A stretch of DNA of 64,000 nt from NCBI RefSeq assembly GCF_002943525.1, contig NZ_CP025394.1, positions 2,852,001 through 2,916,000 of the forward strand, read 5' to 3'. Shown here piece after piece: positions 37,269-46,569 of the stretch (positions are counted from its first letter, which is position 1; each line of letters opens with the position of its first letter). Made by a program: the position numbers and the translations under genes. This stretch comes from Kitasatospora sp. MMS16-BH015. GTDB lineage: Bacteria > Actinomycetota > Actinomycetes > Streptomycetales > Streptomycetaceae. Under the pieces are notes generated by a model. That model had not been told where the DNA came from and searched no databases. It worked only from the letters and a program-made list of their open reading frames with translations.

Positions 37269-38429
37269 TCAGCCTGCGGCGATGACCGTGGGCTCGCCGG
37301 ACTCGACGCCCTCGGCCTGCATCGCCTCGGCGAGCTTGAGCGCCTCTTCGATCAGGGTCTCGACGATCTTCGACTCGGGGACGGTCTTGATGACCTCGCC
37401 CTTGACGAAGATCTGGCCCTTGCCGTTGCCGGAGGCGACGCCGAGGTCGGCCTCGCGGGCCTCCCCCGGGCCGTTCACCACGCAGCCCATGACGGCCACG
37501 CGCAGCGGCACCTCCATGCCCTCCAGGCCGGCGGTGACCTCCTCGGCGAGCTTGTAGACGTCGACCTGGGCCCGGCCGCAGGACGGGCAGGAGACGATCT
37601 CCAGGCCGCGCTGACGCAGGTTCAGCGACTCCAGGATCTGGATGCCGACCTTGATCTCCTCGGCGGGGGGAGCGCTCAGGGACACCCGGATGGTGTCGCC
37701 GATGCCCTCGGCCAGCAGCGCACCGAAGGCGACCGCCGACTTGATGGTGCCCTGGAAGGCCGGGCCGGCCTCGGTGACGCCCAGGTGCAGCGGGTAGTCG
37801 CAGGCGGCGGCCAGCTGGCGGTAGGCGTTGATCATCACGACCGGGTCGTTGTGCTTGACCGAGATCTTGATGTCGCGGAAGTCGTGCTCCTCGAAGAGCG
37901 AGCACTCCCAGAGCGCGGACTCGACCAGCGCCTCGGGGGTGGCCCGGCCGTACTTCTCCAGCAGGCGCTTGTCGAGCGAGCCGGCGTTGACGCCGATCCG
38001 GATCGGCACGCCGGCGTCCTTGGCGGCCTTGGCGATCTCGCCGACCTTGTCGTCGAACTGCTTGATGTTGCCCGGGTTGACCCGGACGGCCGCGCAGCCG
38101 GCCTCGATCGCGGCGAAGACGTACTTCGGCTGGAAGTGGATGTCGGCGATCACCGGGATGCCGGACTTCTTCGCGATGACCGGCAGCGCGTCGGCGTCGT
38201 CCTGGGTCGGCACGGCGACCCGGACGATCTGGCAGCCGGAGGCCGTCAGCTGCGCGATCTGCTGCAGCGTGGCGTTGATGTCGGCGGTCACCGTCGTGGT
38301 CATGGACTGCACCGAGACGGGCGCGTCGCCGCCGACCAGGACGTTGCCGACCTTGATCTGCCGGGAGACCCGGCGGGTGGCCAGCGGCTTGAGCGGCAGG
38401 GACGGAATACCGAGCGAGATCGCGGTCAT
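37269..38429 (-). CDS. ispG: 4-hydroxy-3-methylbut-2-en-1-yl diphosphate synthase (GcpE)
   Basis: IspG is the [4Fe-4S] enzyme that reduces MEcPP to HMBPP late in the MEP isoprenoid pathway. The 386-residue protein has the TIM-barrel landmarks [44 protein letters not shown] and RVNPGNI, and the cluster ligands in CPSCGR and [11 protein letters not shown]. The acidic C-terminus is typical. It lies downstream of rseP and dxr on the same strand, as in other actinomycetes, with a terminator after it; a ~140 bp gap before it may hold its own promoter. Confidence 0.96.
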   Translation of the reverse strand: MTAISLGIPSLPLKPLATRRVSRQIKVGNVLVGGDAPVSVQSMTTTVTADINATLQQIAQLTASGCQIVRVAVPTQDDADALPVIAKKSGIPVIADIHFQPKYVFAAIEAGCAAVRVNPGNIKQFDDKVGEIAKAAKDAGVPIRIGVNAGSLDKRLLEKYGRATPEALVESALWECSLFEEHDFRDIKISVKHNDPVVMINAYRQLAAACDYPLHLGVTEAGPAFQGTIKSAVAFGALLAEGIGDTIRVSLSAPPAEEIKVGIQILESLNLRQRGLEIVSCPSCGRAQVDVYKLAEEVTAGLEGMEVPLRVAVMGCVVNGPGEAREADLGVASGNGKGQIFVKGEVIKTVPESKIVETLIEEALKLAEAMQAEGVESGEPTVIAAG

Positions 38430-38573
38430 GTGCGCAGGGTTCCCCAGATCAGGTGATGGGCCGGCCGGTGGCTCGGGCCGGAACGGGCGGCCGTGGGCGG
38501 CCGGACCGGCCTCCCACGGTACGCCACGCCCGGTGGCGGGAGCACATTCGATCGACCACTGTCCCCTTTCGGG

Positions 38574-39881
38574 TCAGTTGATCTTCACGGGGTTGACGAT
38601 GTCGGCGACCATCACCAGCGCGGTGAAGCAGATGAAGATGCCCGCCACCACGTACGCCAGCGGCATCAGCTTCGCCACGTCGAACGGGCCCGGGTCGCTG
38701 CGGCGGAAGAGCTTGGCCGCGTGGCGGCGCAGCGACTCCCAGAGCGCACCGGCGATGTGCCCGCCGTCCAGCGGCAGCAACGGCAGCATGTTGAAGAGGA
38801 AGAGCGAGAGGTTGATGCCCGCGAGCAGCTGGACCATGAAGGCGAGCTGCTGGGTGGCCGGGAGGTCCATCGCGAACACGTCACCACCCAGTCGGGCGGC
38901 GCCCACCATGCCCATCGGCGAGTCGGCCGGGCGCGGGTCGTGGCCGACGATCGCGTGCCAGAGGCCGGGGATCTTGCCGGGCAGCGCGGCCAGCGAGGTG
39001 ATCCCGTGCTTGGCCATGTCGGTCATCTGGGTGGCGCTCTCGCCCAGGCTCAAGTGCCGGACGCCGATGGCGGGCGAGAAGCCCAGGAAGCCGGCCGTGA
39101 CGGTCTTGCCGTCGATCGGGCGGCCGTCCTTGTCCACGGCGGCGACGGTGTTGCTGGTGATGCCGGCCGTGAGGCTCTGCTGCTGCCCGCCGCGCTCGAT
39201 CACGATCGTCACCTGCTTGCCGGGCGACTTGCGGATGTCGGCCTGGAGCTGGGTGTAGGTGGAGATCGCGTCCCCGTCGAAGGAGACGATCCGGTCGCCG
39301 GCCCGCAGGCCGGCCGCGTTGGCGGGCGACTTGGGCGCGTCGGCCGGGCAGACGTCGGTGCGGGCCGTGGCGGCCGGGACGACGCACTGGCTGACCGTGG
39401 AGACGGTGGGCACCGTGGTCTGGTAGCCGATGCCCATGAACCAGGCCAGGTAGAGCGCGACCGAGAGCACCAGGTTCATGAACGGCCCGGCGAACATCAC
39501 GATGACGCGCTTCCAGGGCTTGCGGGTGTAGAAGAGCCGGTGCTCGTCCCCGGGCTGGAGCTCCTCGTAGGAGGCCTCCCGGGCGTCCTCGATCATCGAG
39601 CGCCAAGGCGAGCTGGAGCGCTTCGTTATCCGGCCGTCCGCCCCGGGCGGGAACATCCCGATCATCCGGATGTACCCGCCGAGCGGGATGGCCTTGATGC
39701 CGTACTCGGTGTCGCCCTTCTTGCGCGACCAGATGGTCTTGCCGAAGCCGACCATGTACTGCGGCACCCGGATGCCGAACAGCTTGGCCGTGGAGAGGTG
39801 GCCCAGCTCGTGCCAGGCGATCGAGAAGAGCAGCCCGACCAGGAAGAGCAGGATGCCGAGCACCCACATCACCATTGCCAC
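38574..39881 (-). CDS. rseP: RIP metalloprotease (site-2 protease, RseP/Rip1-like)
   Basis: Intramembrane M50 zinc protease that cuts membrane-anchored regulators such as anti-sigma factors. The 435-residue protein has the zinc motif HELGH in the first helix (AWHELGHLS), a PDZ domain around residues 190-260 ([15 protein letters not shown]), and a third zinc ligand in [13 protein letters not shown] near the C-terminus. GTG at 39879-39881 has ACGGAGG upstream. It overlaps no gene but starts 36 bp past dxr's stop codon, so dxr-rseP is probably an operon. Confidence 0.95.
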   Translation of the reverse strand: MAMVMWVLGILLFLVGLLFSIAWHELGHLSTAKLFGIRVPQYMVGFGKTIWSRKKGDTEYGIKAIPLGGYIRMIGMFPPGADGRITKRSSSPWRSMIEDAREASYEELQPGDEHRLFYTRKPWKRVIVMFAGPFMNLVLSVALYLAWFMGIGYQTTVPTVSTVSQCVVPAATARTDVCPADAPKSPANAAGLRAGDRIVSFDGDAISTYTQLQADIRKSPGKQVTIVIERGGQQQSLTAGITSNTVAAVDKDGRPIDGKTVTAGFLGFSPAIGVRHLSLGESATQMTDMAKHGITSLAALPGKIPGLWHAIVGHDPRPADSPMGMVGAARLGGDVFAMDLPATQQLAFMVQLLAGINLSLFLFNMLPLLPLDGGHIAGALWESLRRHAAKLFRRSDPGPFDVAKLMPLAYVVAGIFICFTALVMVADIVNPVKIN

Positions 39882-39917
39882 CGCTCAGCCTCCGTCATCC
39901 CGCTCCGGTCCATCGAT

Positions 39918-41171
39918 TCAGCCTGCGGCGAGCTGCCGCGCACGGGCCCGGGCCCAGCCCTCCGCGTGGAGGACGTCCTCCACCGTCAGGGAAGTTCCCG
40001 AGGCGGGGGCGCCGTGCTCGGCGACCACCTTGGCGACCGTGTCCACGATCGCGGTGAAGGCCAGGCGCCCCTTGAGGAAGGCGTCCACGCACTCCTCGTT
40101 GGCGGCGTTGAACACGGCCGGGGCCGTCCCGCCGAGCGTACCCACCTCGCGGGCGAGCGCCACGGCGGGGAAGGCCTCCTCGTCCAGCGGGAAGAACTCC
40201 CAGGTGGCGGCCTTGGTCCAGTCGCAGCCGGGCGCGGCATCCGGCACCCGCTCGGGCCAGCCGAGGCCCAGCGCGATCGGCATCCGCATGTCCGGCGGGC
40301 TGGCCTGGGCCAGCGTGGAGCCGTCCGTGAACTCCACCATCGAGTGGACGACGGACTGCGGATGGACCACGACCTCGATCCGGTCGAAGGGGATGTCGTA
40401 GAGCAGGTGGGCCTCGATGACCTCCAGGCCCTTGTTGACCAGGGTGGCCGAGTTGACCGTCACCACCGGGCCCATCGCCCAGGTCGGGTGGGCCAGCGCG
40501 TCCTCGACCGTGACGGCGGCCAGCTCGCTCTTCGTCCGCCCCCGGAACGGGCCGCCGCTGGCGGTGACCACCAGCTTGCGGACCTCCGCGCGGGTGCCGC
40601 CCGCCAGCGCCTGGAAGAGCGCGGCGTGCTCGGAGTCCACCGGCACGATCTGGCCGGGCCTGGCCACCGCCTTGACCAGCGGGCCGCCGACGATCAGCGA
40701 CTCCTTGTTGGCCAGCACCAGCACCCGGCCGGCCCGCAGCGCGGCCAGCGTCGGGCCGAGGCCGATCGAGCCGGTGATCCCGTTGAGCACCGAGTGGCAC
40801 TCCAGCCCGGCCAGCTCGGTGGCGGCCTCCGGGCCCGCCAGCAGCGTCGGCAGCGCGCGGCCTCCGGCCTTCGCGACGAGCGCCTCGCGCAGCGCGGGCA
40901 GCGCGGCCTCGTCGGCCACCGCGACGGTGTGCACGCCGAGCGCGAGCGCCTGCTCGGCCAGCAGCTCGACCCGGCCCCCGGCCGCCGAGAGGGCGACCAC
41001 CTTGAACCGGTCGGGGTTGCGGAGCACCACGTCGATCGCCTGGGTGCCGATCGATCCGGTCGAGCCGAGGATGACCAGCTCCCGGGGACCGCTCGGGTCG
41101 GCGACCTTCGGAGTGAAGCGGGTGTGGGGGTGGGCGAGCTCGTTCATGGAGCCCATTGTGTCCTGCCGCAC
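39918..41171 (-). CDS. dxr: 1-deoxy-D-xylulose-5-phosphate reductoisomerase
   Basis: Dxr converts DXP to MEP with NADPH, the first committed step of the MEP pathway. The 417-residue protein shows the NADPH fold [28 protein letters not shown], the metal-binding [29 protein letters not shown] and [12 protein letters not shown]. The start is unclear: GTG at 41169-41171 has GGAGG only three bases away, and ATGs at 41156 and 41147 have weak sites; the conserved region begins after residue 30 in any case. Co-linear with rseP. Confidence 0.95.
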   Translation of the reverse strand: MRQDTMGSMNELAHPHTRFTPKVADPSGPRELVILGSTGSIGTQAIDVVLRNPDRFKVVALSAAGGRVELLAEQALALGVHTVAVADEAALPALREALVAKAGGRALPTLLAGPEAATELAGLECHSVLNGITGSIGLGPTLAALRAGRVLVLANKESLIVGGPLVKAVARPGQIVPVDSEHAALFQALAGGTRAEVRKLVVTASGGPFRGRTKSELAAVTVEDALAHPTWAMGPVVTVNSATLVNKGLEVIEAHLLYDIPFDRIEVVVHPQSVVHSMVEFTDGSTLAQASPPDMRMPIALGLGWPERVPDAAPGCDWTKAATWEFFPLDEEAFPAVALAREVGTLGGTAPAVFNAANEECVDAFLKGRLAFTAIVDTVAKVVAEHGAPASGTSLTVEDVLHAEGWARARARQLAAG

Positions 41172-41327
41172 GGCCTCCGGTGTAGCGACCCCGCAGACTG
41201 CTCCGCCACCTGTTCCGCCACTTGCGCTACCGCCTGCTCTACCACCTGATCTACCGCCAGGTGCCGGTGTCGCCGACCTGGGCGCCCGGCAGTGTGCCGG
41301 AGGCCCGGGAGGAGCTCTCCACCGTCG

Positions 41328-41729
41328 TCAATTCGTCACCATCGTGACCTGCCAGTGCCGTCCGCCGAGCGTGCTGGCCAGCTCGGCGGTGCCGCGCCGG
41401 GCCGCCCGGAAGACGCCCGGGGTGACCCCGAGCGGGGCGGTCAGCCGGGCGGTGCCGACGGGCGCCAGCACGGCCCGGTCCGAGCTGACGGGCGCGGACC
41501 AGCGGCCGGCGGCGTCCCCGGTCAGGAACACCCCGACCTGGGCGCCGAGGGCCAGGCAGTACCGGCCCCCGTCCTGCTCGCCGAGCGTCCCGGCGGTCTG
41601 CGGCACCACGGGCTCCGGCAGGGCCCGGCAGGCGGGCGGAGGCGTGGCGGGGGCCGCCGGGGCCGCCGGGGCCGTGGGCGCCGCGCAGGCGGCCAGCAGC
41701 AGGAGCAGCGGGAGGAGGGTTCTGCGCAC
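41328..41729 (-). CDS. Small putative lipoprotein
   Basis: A 133-residue protein with a short, strongly hydrophobic signal peptide and lipobox LLAAC (Cys15), then an Ala/Pro/Thr-rich linker. The rest contains one Cys pair (ACRALPEP and RYCLALGAQ) and no motif I recognise. Start GTG at 41727-41729. It is 66 bp downstream of the secreted HEYAE protein on the same strand, so the two may be co-expressed. Confidence 0.7.
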   Translation of the reverse strand: MRRTLLPLLLLLAACAAPTAPAAPAAPATPPPACRALPEPVVPQTAGTLGEQDGGRYCLALGAQVGVFLTGDAAGRWSAPVSSDRAVLAPVGTARLTAPLGVTPGVFRAARRGTAELASTLGGRHWQVTMVTN

Positions 41730-41823
41730 GGGCGGCCTTCCACGGTGGACCGGGGGCGTGCGGACTCGGCCGCACGCCCCCGGGTACGGGCTCAGTGCTG
41801 CTGGAACGGGCTGCGCCGCGAGC

Positions 41824-42792
41824 TCAGTGCTGGTTCGACGCGCTGGTGTACGCGCTCACGCAGCCGCCCGCGCCGCCGCCGAAGTTGTTGCTCCAGAGCG
41901 ACTGGACCGCGAAGTTCGCGCCGTTCATGCCGACCACGGTCGAGGCGCCCTGCCCGCTGGAGATCCAGGCGCACTTGTCGCCGTTCTCCGCCCCCGCCGA
42001 ATCCAGCCAGCCGCTGCTCGGCGCCGGGTCGGTGACCGTCTCGGCGTACTCGTGCCCACCCACGATGGTCACCCCCTCGTTGGTGGTGTCGATGCCCCCG
42101 CCGGAGACGAAGCCGGCGCCGCAGCCGCTGCCCGCGTCCGGCACGTACGGCATGTTGGTGTACGGCAGGTCGCCGCCGCCCGAGGCCGTGGTGTGGTCGT
42201 GCCAGGCGCAGTACTGGGTCTTGAAGCCCTGCGGGACGATGCCGTGCGGCACGTCCACGATGATCTGCACGTTGTCGCCCGAGACGCCGAAGTGCGCGGC
42301 GGCCCGGACGGCCTCGGCGGCGATCGCCGACTGGCCCGGGCGGTTGGGCGCCTTCACCCCGCTGTCCAGCCAGGTGCCCGCGACGGGGTTGCTCGCGGGG
42401 TGGCCGACCGCCGTGCCGGCGCCGTTGCACTGGGTGGTGCCGACGGCCACGCCCTGGCAGTACTGGGTGACCGAGTTGGACCAGGTGTCGCCGGAGCCGT
42501 AGGCGTGCTGGAAGAAGGAGAGCTGCAGCGGGGCCAGGCCGGCGGGGTCGTTGGTGATCGTGGAGCCGCTGCCCCACTGGCTGCCCCAGTAGACGATGTA
42601 GATCTTCGGGTCGGTGACGATGTTGCCCCCGCCGTAGGCGAGGTTGCCGCCGGTGGCGGCGGGCACGCCGCCGTGGGCGTGCATCGCGTGGCCGGCGGTC
42701 TCGGGAGGCTGCGCCCCGGCGGGGGCGGCACAGAGCGCGGCCGCGGCCAGGGCGGCGGCGGGCGCGGCGAGGTACTTGAGCGAACGCAGCAA
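41824..42792 (-). CDS. Secreted protein with HEYAE motif, possible metal-dependent hydrolase
   Basis: The 322-residue protein has a signal peptide (LLRSLKYLAAPAAALAAAAL, cleavage near AGA-QPP) and a mature domain starting with a His-rich patch (HAMHAHGG). KIYIVYWGSQWG near the start and GGHEYAETVTDP with a following GWLDSAGAENGDKCAW toward the C-terminus are the best-conserved-looking parts; the HExxE-like motif could bind a metal. It loosely recalls the EXORDIUM/PHI-1 group, but I cannot confirm that. The TTG start at 42790-42792 has AAGGG eight bases upstream; the longer ORF to 42927 lacks a site and buries the signal peptide. Several Cys residues suggest disulfides. Confidence 0.75.
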   Translation of the reverse strand: MLRSLKYLAAPAAALAAAALCAAPAGAQPPETAGHAMHAHGGVPAATGGNLAYGGGNIVTDPKIYIVYWGSQWGSGSTITNDPAGLAPLQLSFFQHAYGSGDTWSNSVTQYCQGVAVGTTQCNGAGTAVGHPASNPVAGTWLDSGVKAPNRPGQSAIAAEAVRAAAHFGVSGDNVQIIVDVPHGIVPQGFKTQYCAWHDHTTASGGGDLPYTNMPYVPDAGSGCGAGFVSGGGIDTTNEGVTIVGGHEYAETVTDPAPSSGWLDSAGAENGDKCAWISSGQGASTVVGMNGANFAVQSLWSNNFGGGAGGCVSAYTSASNQH

Positions 42793-42953
42793 GGCATAGC
42801 CCTTCGACTGAGGGTGATCGAAGAACGCGCTGATCCGTGGGGGTGGCCCGGTGGGTGTCCGGGGCGCGGCCGAGCGTAGTGAGGCTGACGAGTGGGGGTC
42901 AAGAGAACCAACGAGTAGGAAAATCAAGGGAGTTGAGCCCTGTACGCATGACG

Positions 42954-42988
42954 GAGCCCCCGTCTCCGCAGGGCGGTGACGGGGGCTC
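42954..42988 (-). terminator. Hairpin downstream of the aldehyde dehydrogenase gene
   Basis: An 11 bp perfect stem (42954-42964 with 42978-42988) with a 13-base loop, about 97 bp past the dehydrogenase stop codon on the minus strand. Likely terminator that isolates the downstream secreted-protein gene. Confidence 0.65.
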
Positions 42989-43040
42989 GGCGCAGGTCTG
43001 GTCAGCCTGGTCCGGCTGCCCCGAGGACCTCGGAGGATCC

Positions 43041-43090
43041 CAGAGGACTCAGAGGACTCAGAGGACTCAGAGCGCTCAGAGCGCTCAGAG
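43041..43090. repeat. 9 bp tandem repeat at the dehydrogenase stop codon
   Basis: Five full copies and a partial copy of a 9 bp unit (three GACTCAGAG then two CGCTCAGAG) overlap the stop codon of the aldehyde dehydrogenase gene and run downstream of it. No known function; one of several short arrays in the window that begin at a stop codon. Confidence 0.9.
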
Positions 43091-44533
43091 GGAGAGGCCG
43101 GTGAGGACCATGACCTTCTCGTAGGTGAAGTCGTCCATCGCGTAGCGGACGCCCTCGCGGCCGACGCCGGAGTCCTTGACGCCGCCGTACGGCATCTGGT
43201 CGGCGCGGTAGGACGGGGCGTCGCCGATGATCACGCCGCCCACCTCCAGCTCGGTGTGGGCGCGGAAGGCCAGCTGCACGTCGTGGGTGAAGACACCGGC
43301 CTGGAGGCCGAACTTCGAGTCGTTGACCAGGGCGAAGGCCTCGTCGGTCGACTCCACCTTGTGCAGCGAGAGCACCGGGCCGAAGACCTCGGCGGTGGCC
43401 AGGATCGCGTCCTCGGGCAGCTCGGTGAGCACGGTCGGCGCGTACTGCGCACCCTCGCGGGTGCCGCCGGTGAGCACCTTGGCGCCCTTGGCCACGGCGT
43501 CCTCGACCCAGGACTCGACGCGCTTGGCGGCGTTCTCGTCCACCAGCGGGCCGACGTCGGTGGCGTCCTCGGACGGGTTGCCGGTGACCTGCTCCTTGAC
43601 CTTGGCCACGACCTTCTCGACCAGCGCGTCGTAGACCGAGGCGTCGGCGATCACGCGCTGCACCGAGATGCAGGACTGGCCGCCCTGGTAGTTGGAGAAC
43701 ATCGCGATCCGGGTGGCGGCCCAGTCGAGGTCGGCCTCGGAGGAGTAGTCGGCCAGCACGACCGCCGCGGCGTTGCCGCCGAGCTCCAGGGTGACGTGCT
43801 TGCGCGGCACCGAGTCCATGATCTGGTAGCCGACCTTGTCCGAACCGGTGAAGGAGATCACCGGCAGACGGTCGTCCTGGACCAGGGCGGGCATCTTCTC
43901 GTTGGCGACCGGGAGCACGCTCCAGGAACCGGCCGGCAGGTCGGTCTCGGCCAGCAGCTCGCCCAGCACCAGCGCGGAGAGCGGGGTGGAGGGGGCCGGC
44001 TTGAGGATGATCGGGGCGCCGACGGCGATCGCCGGGGCGACCTTGTGGGCGACCAGGTTGAGCGGGAAGTTGAACGGGGCGATGCCCAGCACCACGCCGC
44101 GCGGGAAGCGGCGCACCACCGCGAAGCGGCCCACGCCACCCGGGTCGGTGTCCAGGCGCATGGTCTCGCCGTTGGTCCGGCGGGCCTCCTCGGCGGCCCA
44201 GCGGAACACCGAGGCGGCGCGGCCGACCTCGCCACGGGCCCACTTGATCGGCTTGCCGTTCTCGGCCGTGATCAGCCGGGCGATCTCCTCGGCGCGCTCG
44301 GTCAGCCGGCGGGACACGTGGTCCAGCGCGGCGGCCCGGACGTGCGCGGGGGTCGTGGCGAAGACCGGAGCCGCGGCGACGGCGGCGTCCAGCGCCTCCT
44401 CCACCTGCGCGTCGGTGGGCACGCTGACCTTGCCGACCAGGCTGCCGTCGAACGGGTGGTGGACCTCGAACTCCGTCTCGCCGCTCGCCCGGCGGCCGGC
44501 CAGCCAGAAGTCATGAGTGGTGGTCACGGTCAC
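43085..44533 (-). CDS. Aldehyde dehydrogenase, possibly succinate-semialdehyde dehydrogenase
   Basis: NAD(P)-dependent aldehyde oxidase of 482 residues. It has the Rossmann landmarks GIAPFNFPLNLVAHKVAPAI and KPAPSTPLSALVL, SFTGSDKVG, the general-base Glu in VTLELGGNA, and the catalytic Cys in NYQGGQSCISVQRV; the C-terminal EVFGPVLSLHKV and GVKDSGVGREG motifs are present. Sharing a neighbourhood with gabT and a PucR-type regulator suggests it oxidises succinate semialdehyde from GABA, but the sequence alone does not fix the substrate. I prefer the GTG at 44531-44533, with GAGAGG six bases upstream; an upstream GTG at 44599 is possible. Confidence 0.9.
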   Translation of the reverse strand: MTVTTTHDFWLAGRRASGETEFEVHHPFDGSLVGKVSVPTDAQVEEALDAAVAAAPVFATTPAHVRAAALDHVSRRLTERAEEIARLITAENGKPIKWARGEVGRAASVFRWAAEEARRTNGETMRLDTDPGGVGRFAVVRRFPRGVVLGIAPFNFPLNLVAHKVAPAIAVGAPIILKPAPSTPLSALVLGELLAETDLPAGSWSVLPVANEKMPALVQDDRLPVISFTGSDKVGYQIMDSVPRKHVTLELGGNAAAVVLADYSSEADLDWAATRIAMFSNYQGGQSCISVQRVIADASVYDALVEKVVAKVKEQVTGNPSEDATDVGPLVDENAAKRVESWVEDAVAKGAKVLTGGTREGAQYAPTVLTELPEDAILATAEVFGPVLSLHKVESTDEAFALVNDSKFGLQAGVFTHDVQLAFRAHTELEVGGVIIGDAPSYRADQMPYGGVKDSGVGREGVRYAMDDFTYEKVMVLTGLSL

Positions 44534-44661
44534 ACCGGCCCTCTCGTCTGCGCCCCACGCGGGTCGTGAAGCCTCGGACCCAACGGTAGGGCGGAGCACC
44601 CGTCAGACGGATTGGACACGGTGGAGTGGTCACTCGTGTGACTTCGCCAAGTTGCAGAAAG

Positions 44662-44813
44662 CAGGGGCGCGGGGAACGGCGCGGCCCACCCCGCACTCTG
44701 CCGCTGTCTTACCTGCATGCCCTCGTTGCACTATCCGTTGACGGTGCAACTGACTGCGCGGGCGAGATGGCGACTCCGCTTCTCCCGACCTCGCGCAGTT
44801 CCCCGCGCCCCTG
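44662..44813. repeat. ~150 bp inverted-repeat element, copy 4
   Basis: Terminal inverted repeats at 44663-44684 (GGCGCGG variant) and 44791-44812, and an internal hairpin GTTGCAC/GTGCAAC (44725-44731 with 44744-44750) with the same 12-base loop as copy 1. It fills the gap between the pucR-like stop codon and the aldehyde dehydrogenase start, both minus strand. Confidence 0.85.
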
Positions 44814-44820
44814 ACCGTGC

Positions 44821-46386
44821 CTACTCCTCCCCGGCGCGGAGCGCGAGCCAGAGCTCCATCCGGACGTCCGTGTCGTCCAGCGAGCGCCCCAGGAGTTCCT
44901 CGACCCGCCGCATCCGGTACCGCAGGGTGTGCCGGTGCACGCCGAGGTCGGCGGCGGCCGCGTCCCACTGGCCGTGGCGGGAGAGCCAGGCCCGCAGCGA
45001 AGCGACCAGGTCGCCGCGCGAGGTGCGGTCGTGCTCGCGCAGCGGGCGGAGCAGGCCCTCGGCGAAGGCCGTCACGGCCTCCTCGCCGAGCAGCGGCAGC
45101 AGCGAACCCGCGCCGACCTCCTCGTGGTCGACCGAGCGCTTGCCGCCGCGCAGCGCCACCGCCAGGGCCCGCTCGGCCTGGGCGAAGGCCACGCCGGCCT
45201 CCTCCAGGGTGGTCGGGGCGGAGACGCCGACGGCCAGGCCCTCGTGCTCCTCCACCGCGCCGAGGCAGGCGCGGTGCGCGGCGCCGTTGTCGGCGGCCAG
45301 CACCACCAGGCGGGCGCCGTGCGGGCCCTCCTCGCGGGAGACCAGCAGCTTCTCGCCGACCCGGCCGCCGGCCTGCTCGGCCCGGTCGCCCAGCTCGCCG
45401 ACCGCCTCGGTGGCGTCGGTGCCCGGGGCGGCCCCGGCGACCAGCACCCGGACGGTACCCTCCGGCAGCCCGCCGAACAGGCCCGAGGCGACCTGCCGGG
45501 CCGTCGGGACCTCCCCCGCCAGCACCATGCCGAGCAGCGCCGCGCCCATCCGCTCCTCGGCCTGCCGCAGCTCGCGGGAGCGCTCCAGGGTGAGGGTGAG
45601 CAGCGCCACGGCGGCGTTCAGCACGTACCGCTCGGTGGGGGTGATGCGGTCCTCGGTGCCGACGGCCAGGAAGCCGCGGGCCCGGCGGTCGGCGCCCAGC
45701 GACTGGACCACCACGTAGTCCTCGTCCGCGGTGTCGATGCCCGGGGAGCGGCCCTGCAGCGCGGCGCTCGACGGGGCGGGGCGACGGCGCAGCCGGTCGA
45801 CCTCGGCCGCGAGCCGGCCCGCCCGGCGGGCGGCCCAGTCGGGGGCCACGGCAGAGAGGGCGCCGGAGCCGTCGTAGAGCGCGGCCCAGCCGCCGAGGCG
45901 GGCGGCGAGTCTGCGGACCACCGCGGTGGTGCCGTCCTTGCCGAGGGCGGCCCGGGTCAGCTCCTCCTGGGCCTCGAAGCTGGTGGTGACCGCCTCGTAC
46001 TGCTCGGCGGCCAGCGCGGCCGAGACCGACTTGCTGATCGCGATGAACGGCGTGGCCTCCGGCACCCGCAGCAGCGGCAGGCCGCGCTGCGCGGCGGCGT
46101 CCACCAACGGCTGCGGCACCTCGGCGTGCGAGAGCCCGACCCCGAGGCCCAGCCCCACGACCCCCGCGTCGGCCAGCCGGTGCACGTACGCCTGCAGGCT
46201 CGCGGCGCTCTTGCCCAGCTTGATGCCGGTGGTGAGCAGCAGCTCCCCGCCCTCCAGGAAGGGGGTCGGATCGTCCAGCTCACTGGTGTGCACCCAGCGG
46301 ACGGGCCGTTCTAGATGGTCCGCACCGGCCAGGACGGTCAGGTGGAGCGAGCTGTTGCGGACGACGGAGGCGAGAGTGGGGGGCAT
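44821..46386 (-). CDS. PucR family transcriptional regulator
   Basis: The 521-residue protein has an N-terminal PucR signalling domain (LASVVRNSSLHLTVLAGADHLERPVRWVHTSELDDPTPFLEGGELLLTTG and HRLADAGVVGLGLGVG), a central GGDEF-like domain typical of CdaR/PucR proteins, and a C-terminal helix-turn-helix (HGQWDAAAADLGVHRHTLRYRMRRVEELLGRSLDD). Such regulators sense small metabolites and activate nitrogen or amine catabolism. Between the dehydrogenase and gabT genes, it is a good candidate activator of GABA use. A GAAGG-type site precedes the ATG. Confidence 0.92.
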   Translation of the reverse strand: MPPTLASVVRNSSLHLTVLAGADHLERPVRWVHTSELDDPTPFLEGGELLLTTGIKLGKSAASLQAYVHRLADAGVVGLGLGVGLSHAEVPQPLVDAAAQRGLPLLRVPEATPFIAISKSVSAALAAEQYEAVTTSFEAQEELTRAALGKDGTTAVVRRLAARLGGWAALYDGSGALSAVAPDWAARRAGRLAAEVDRLRRRPAPSSAALQGRSPGIDTADEDYVVVQSLGADRRARGFLAVGTEDRITPTERYVLNAAVALLTLTLERSRELRQAEERMGAALLGMVLAGEVPTARQVASGLFGGLPEGTVRVLVAGAAPGTDATEAVGELGDRAEQAGGRVGEKLLVSREEGPHGARLVVLAADNGAAHRACLGAVEEHEGLAVGVSAPTTLEEAGVAFAQAERALAVALRGGKRSVDHEEVGAGSLLPLLGEEAVTAFAEGLLRPLREHDRTSRGDLVASLRAWLSRHGQWDAAAADLGVHRHTLRYRMRRVEELLGRSLDDTDVRMELWLALRAGEE

Positions 46387-46505
46387 GGCACCTTCGATGG
46401 TTCGACCTGGTCGCCCCGTTGCGACCGGCGAGGGCTGAGCGTCTCCCCACCATTATGGACGCGCCGGACAACCGCCGGGACCGAATCCTCCGTAGCGGCG
46501 CCCTT

Positions 46506-46569
46506 ACCCTCAGCTCCGCGGCCTCTCAGCTCCGCACCCTCTCGGCTCCGCAGCCTCTCAGCTCCGCAG
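46506..46569. repeat. 16 bp tandem repeat at the membrane-ATPase stop codon
   Basis: Four imperfect 16 bp units (CCTCTCAGCTCCGCAG type; 46506-46521, 46522-46537, 46538-46553, 46554-46569) overlap the last codons of the minus-strand ATPase gene and extend downstream toward the PucR-type gene. Confidence 0.85.
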
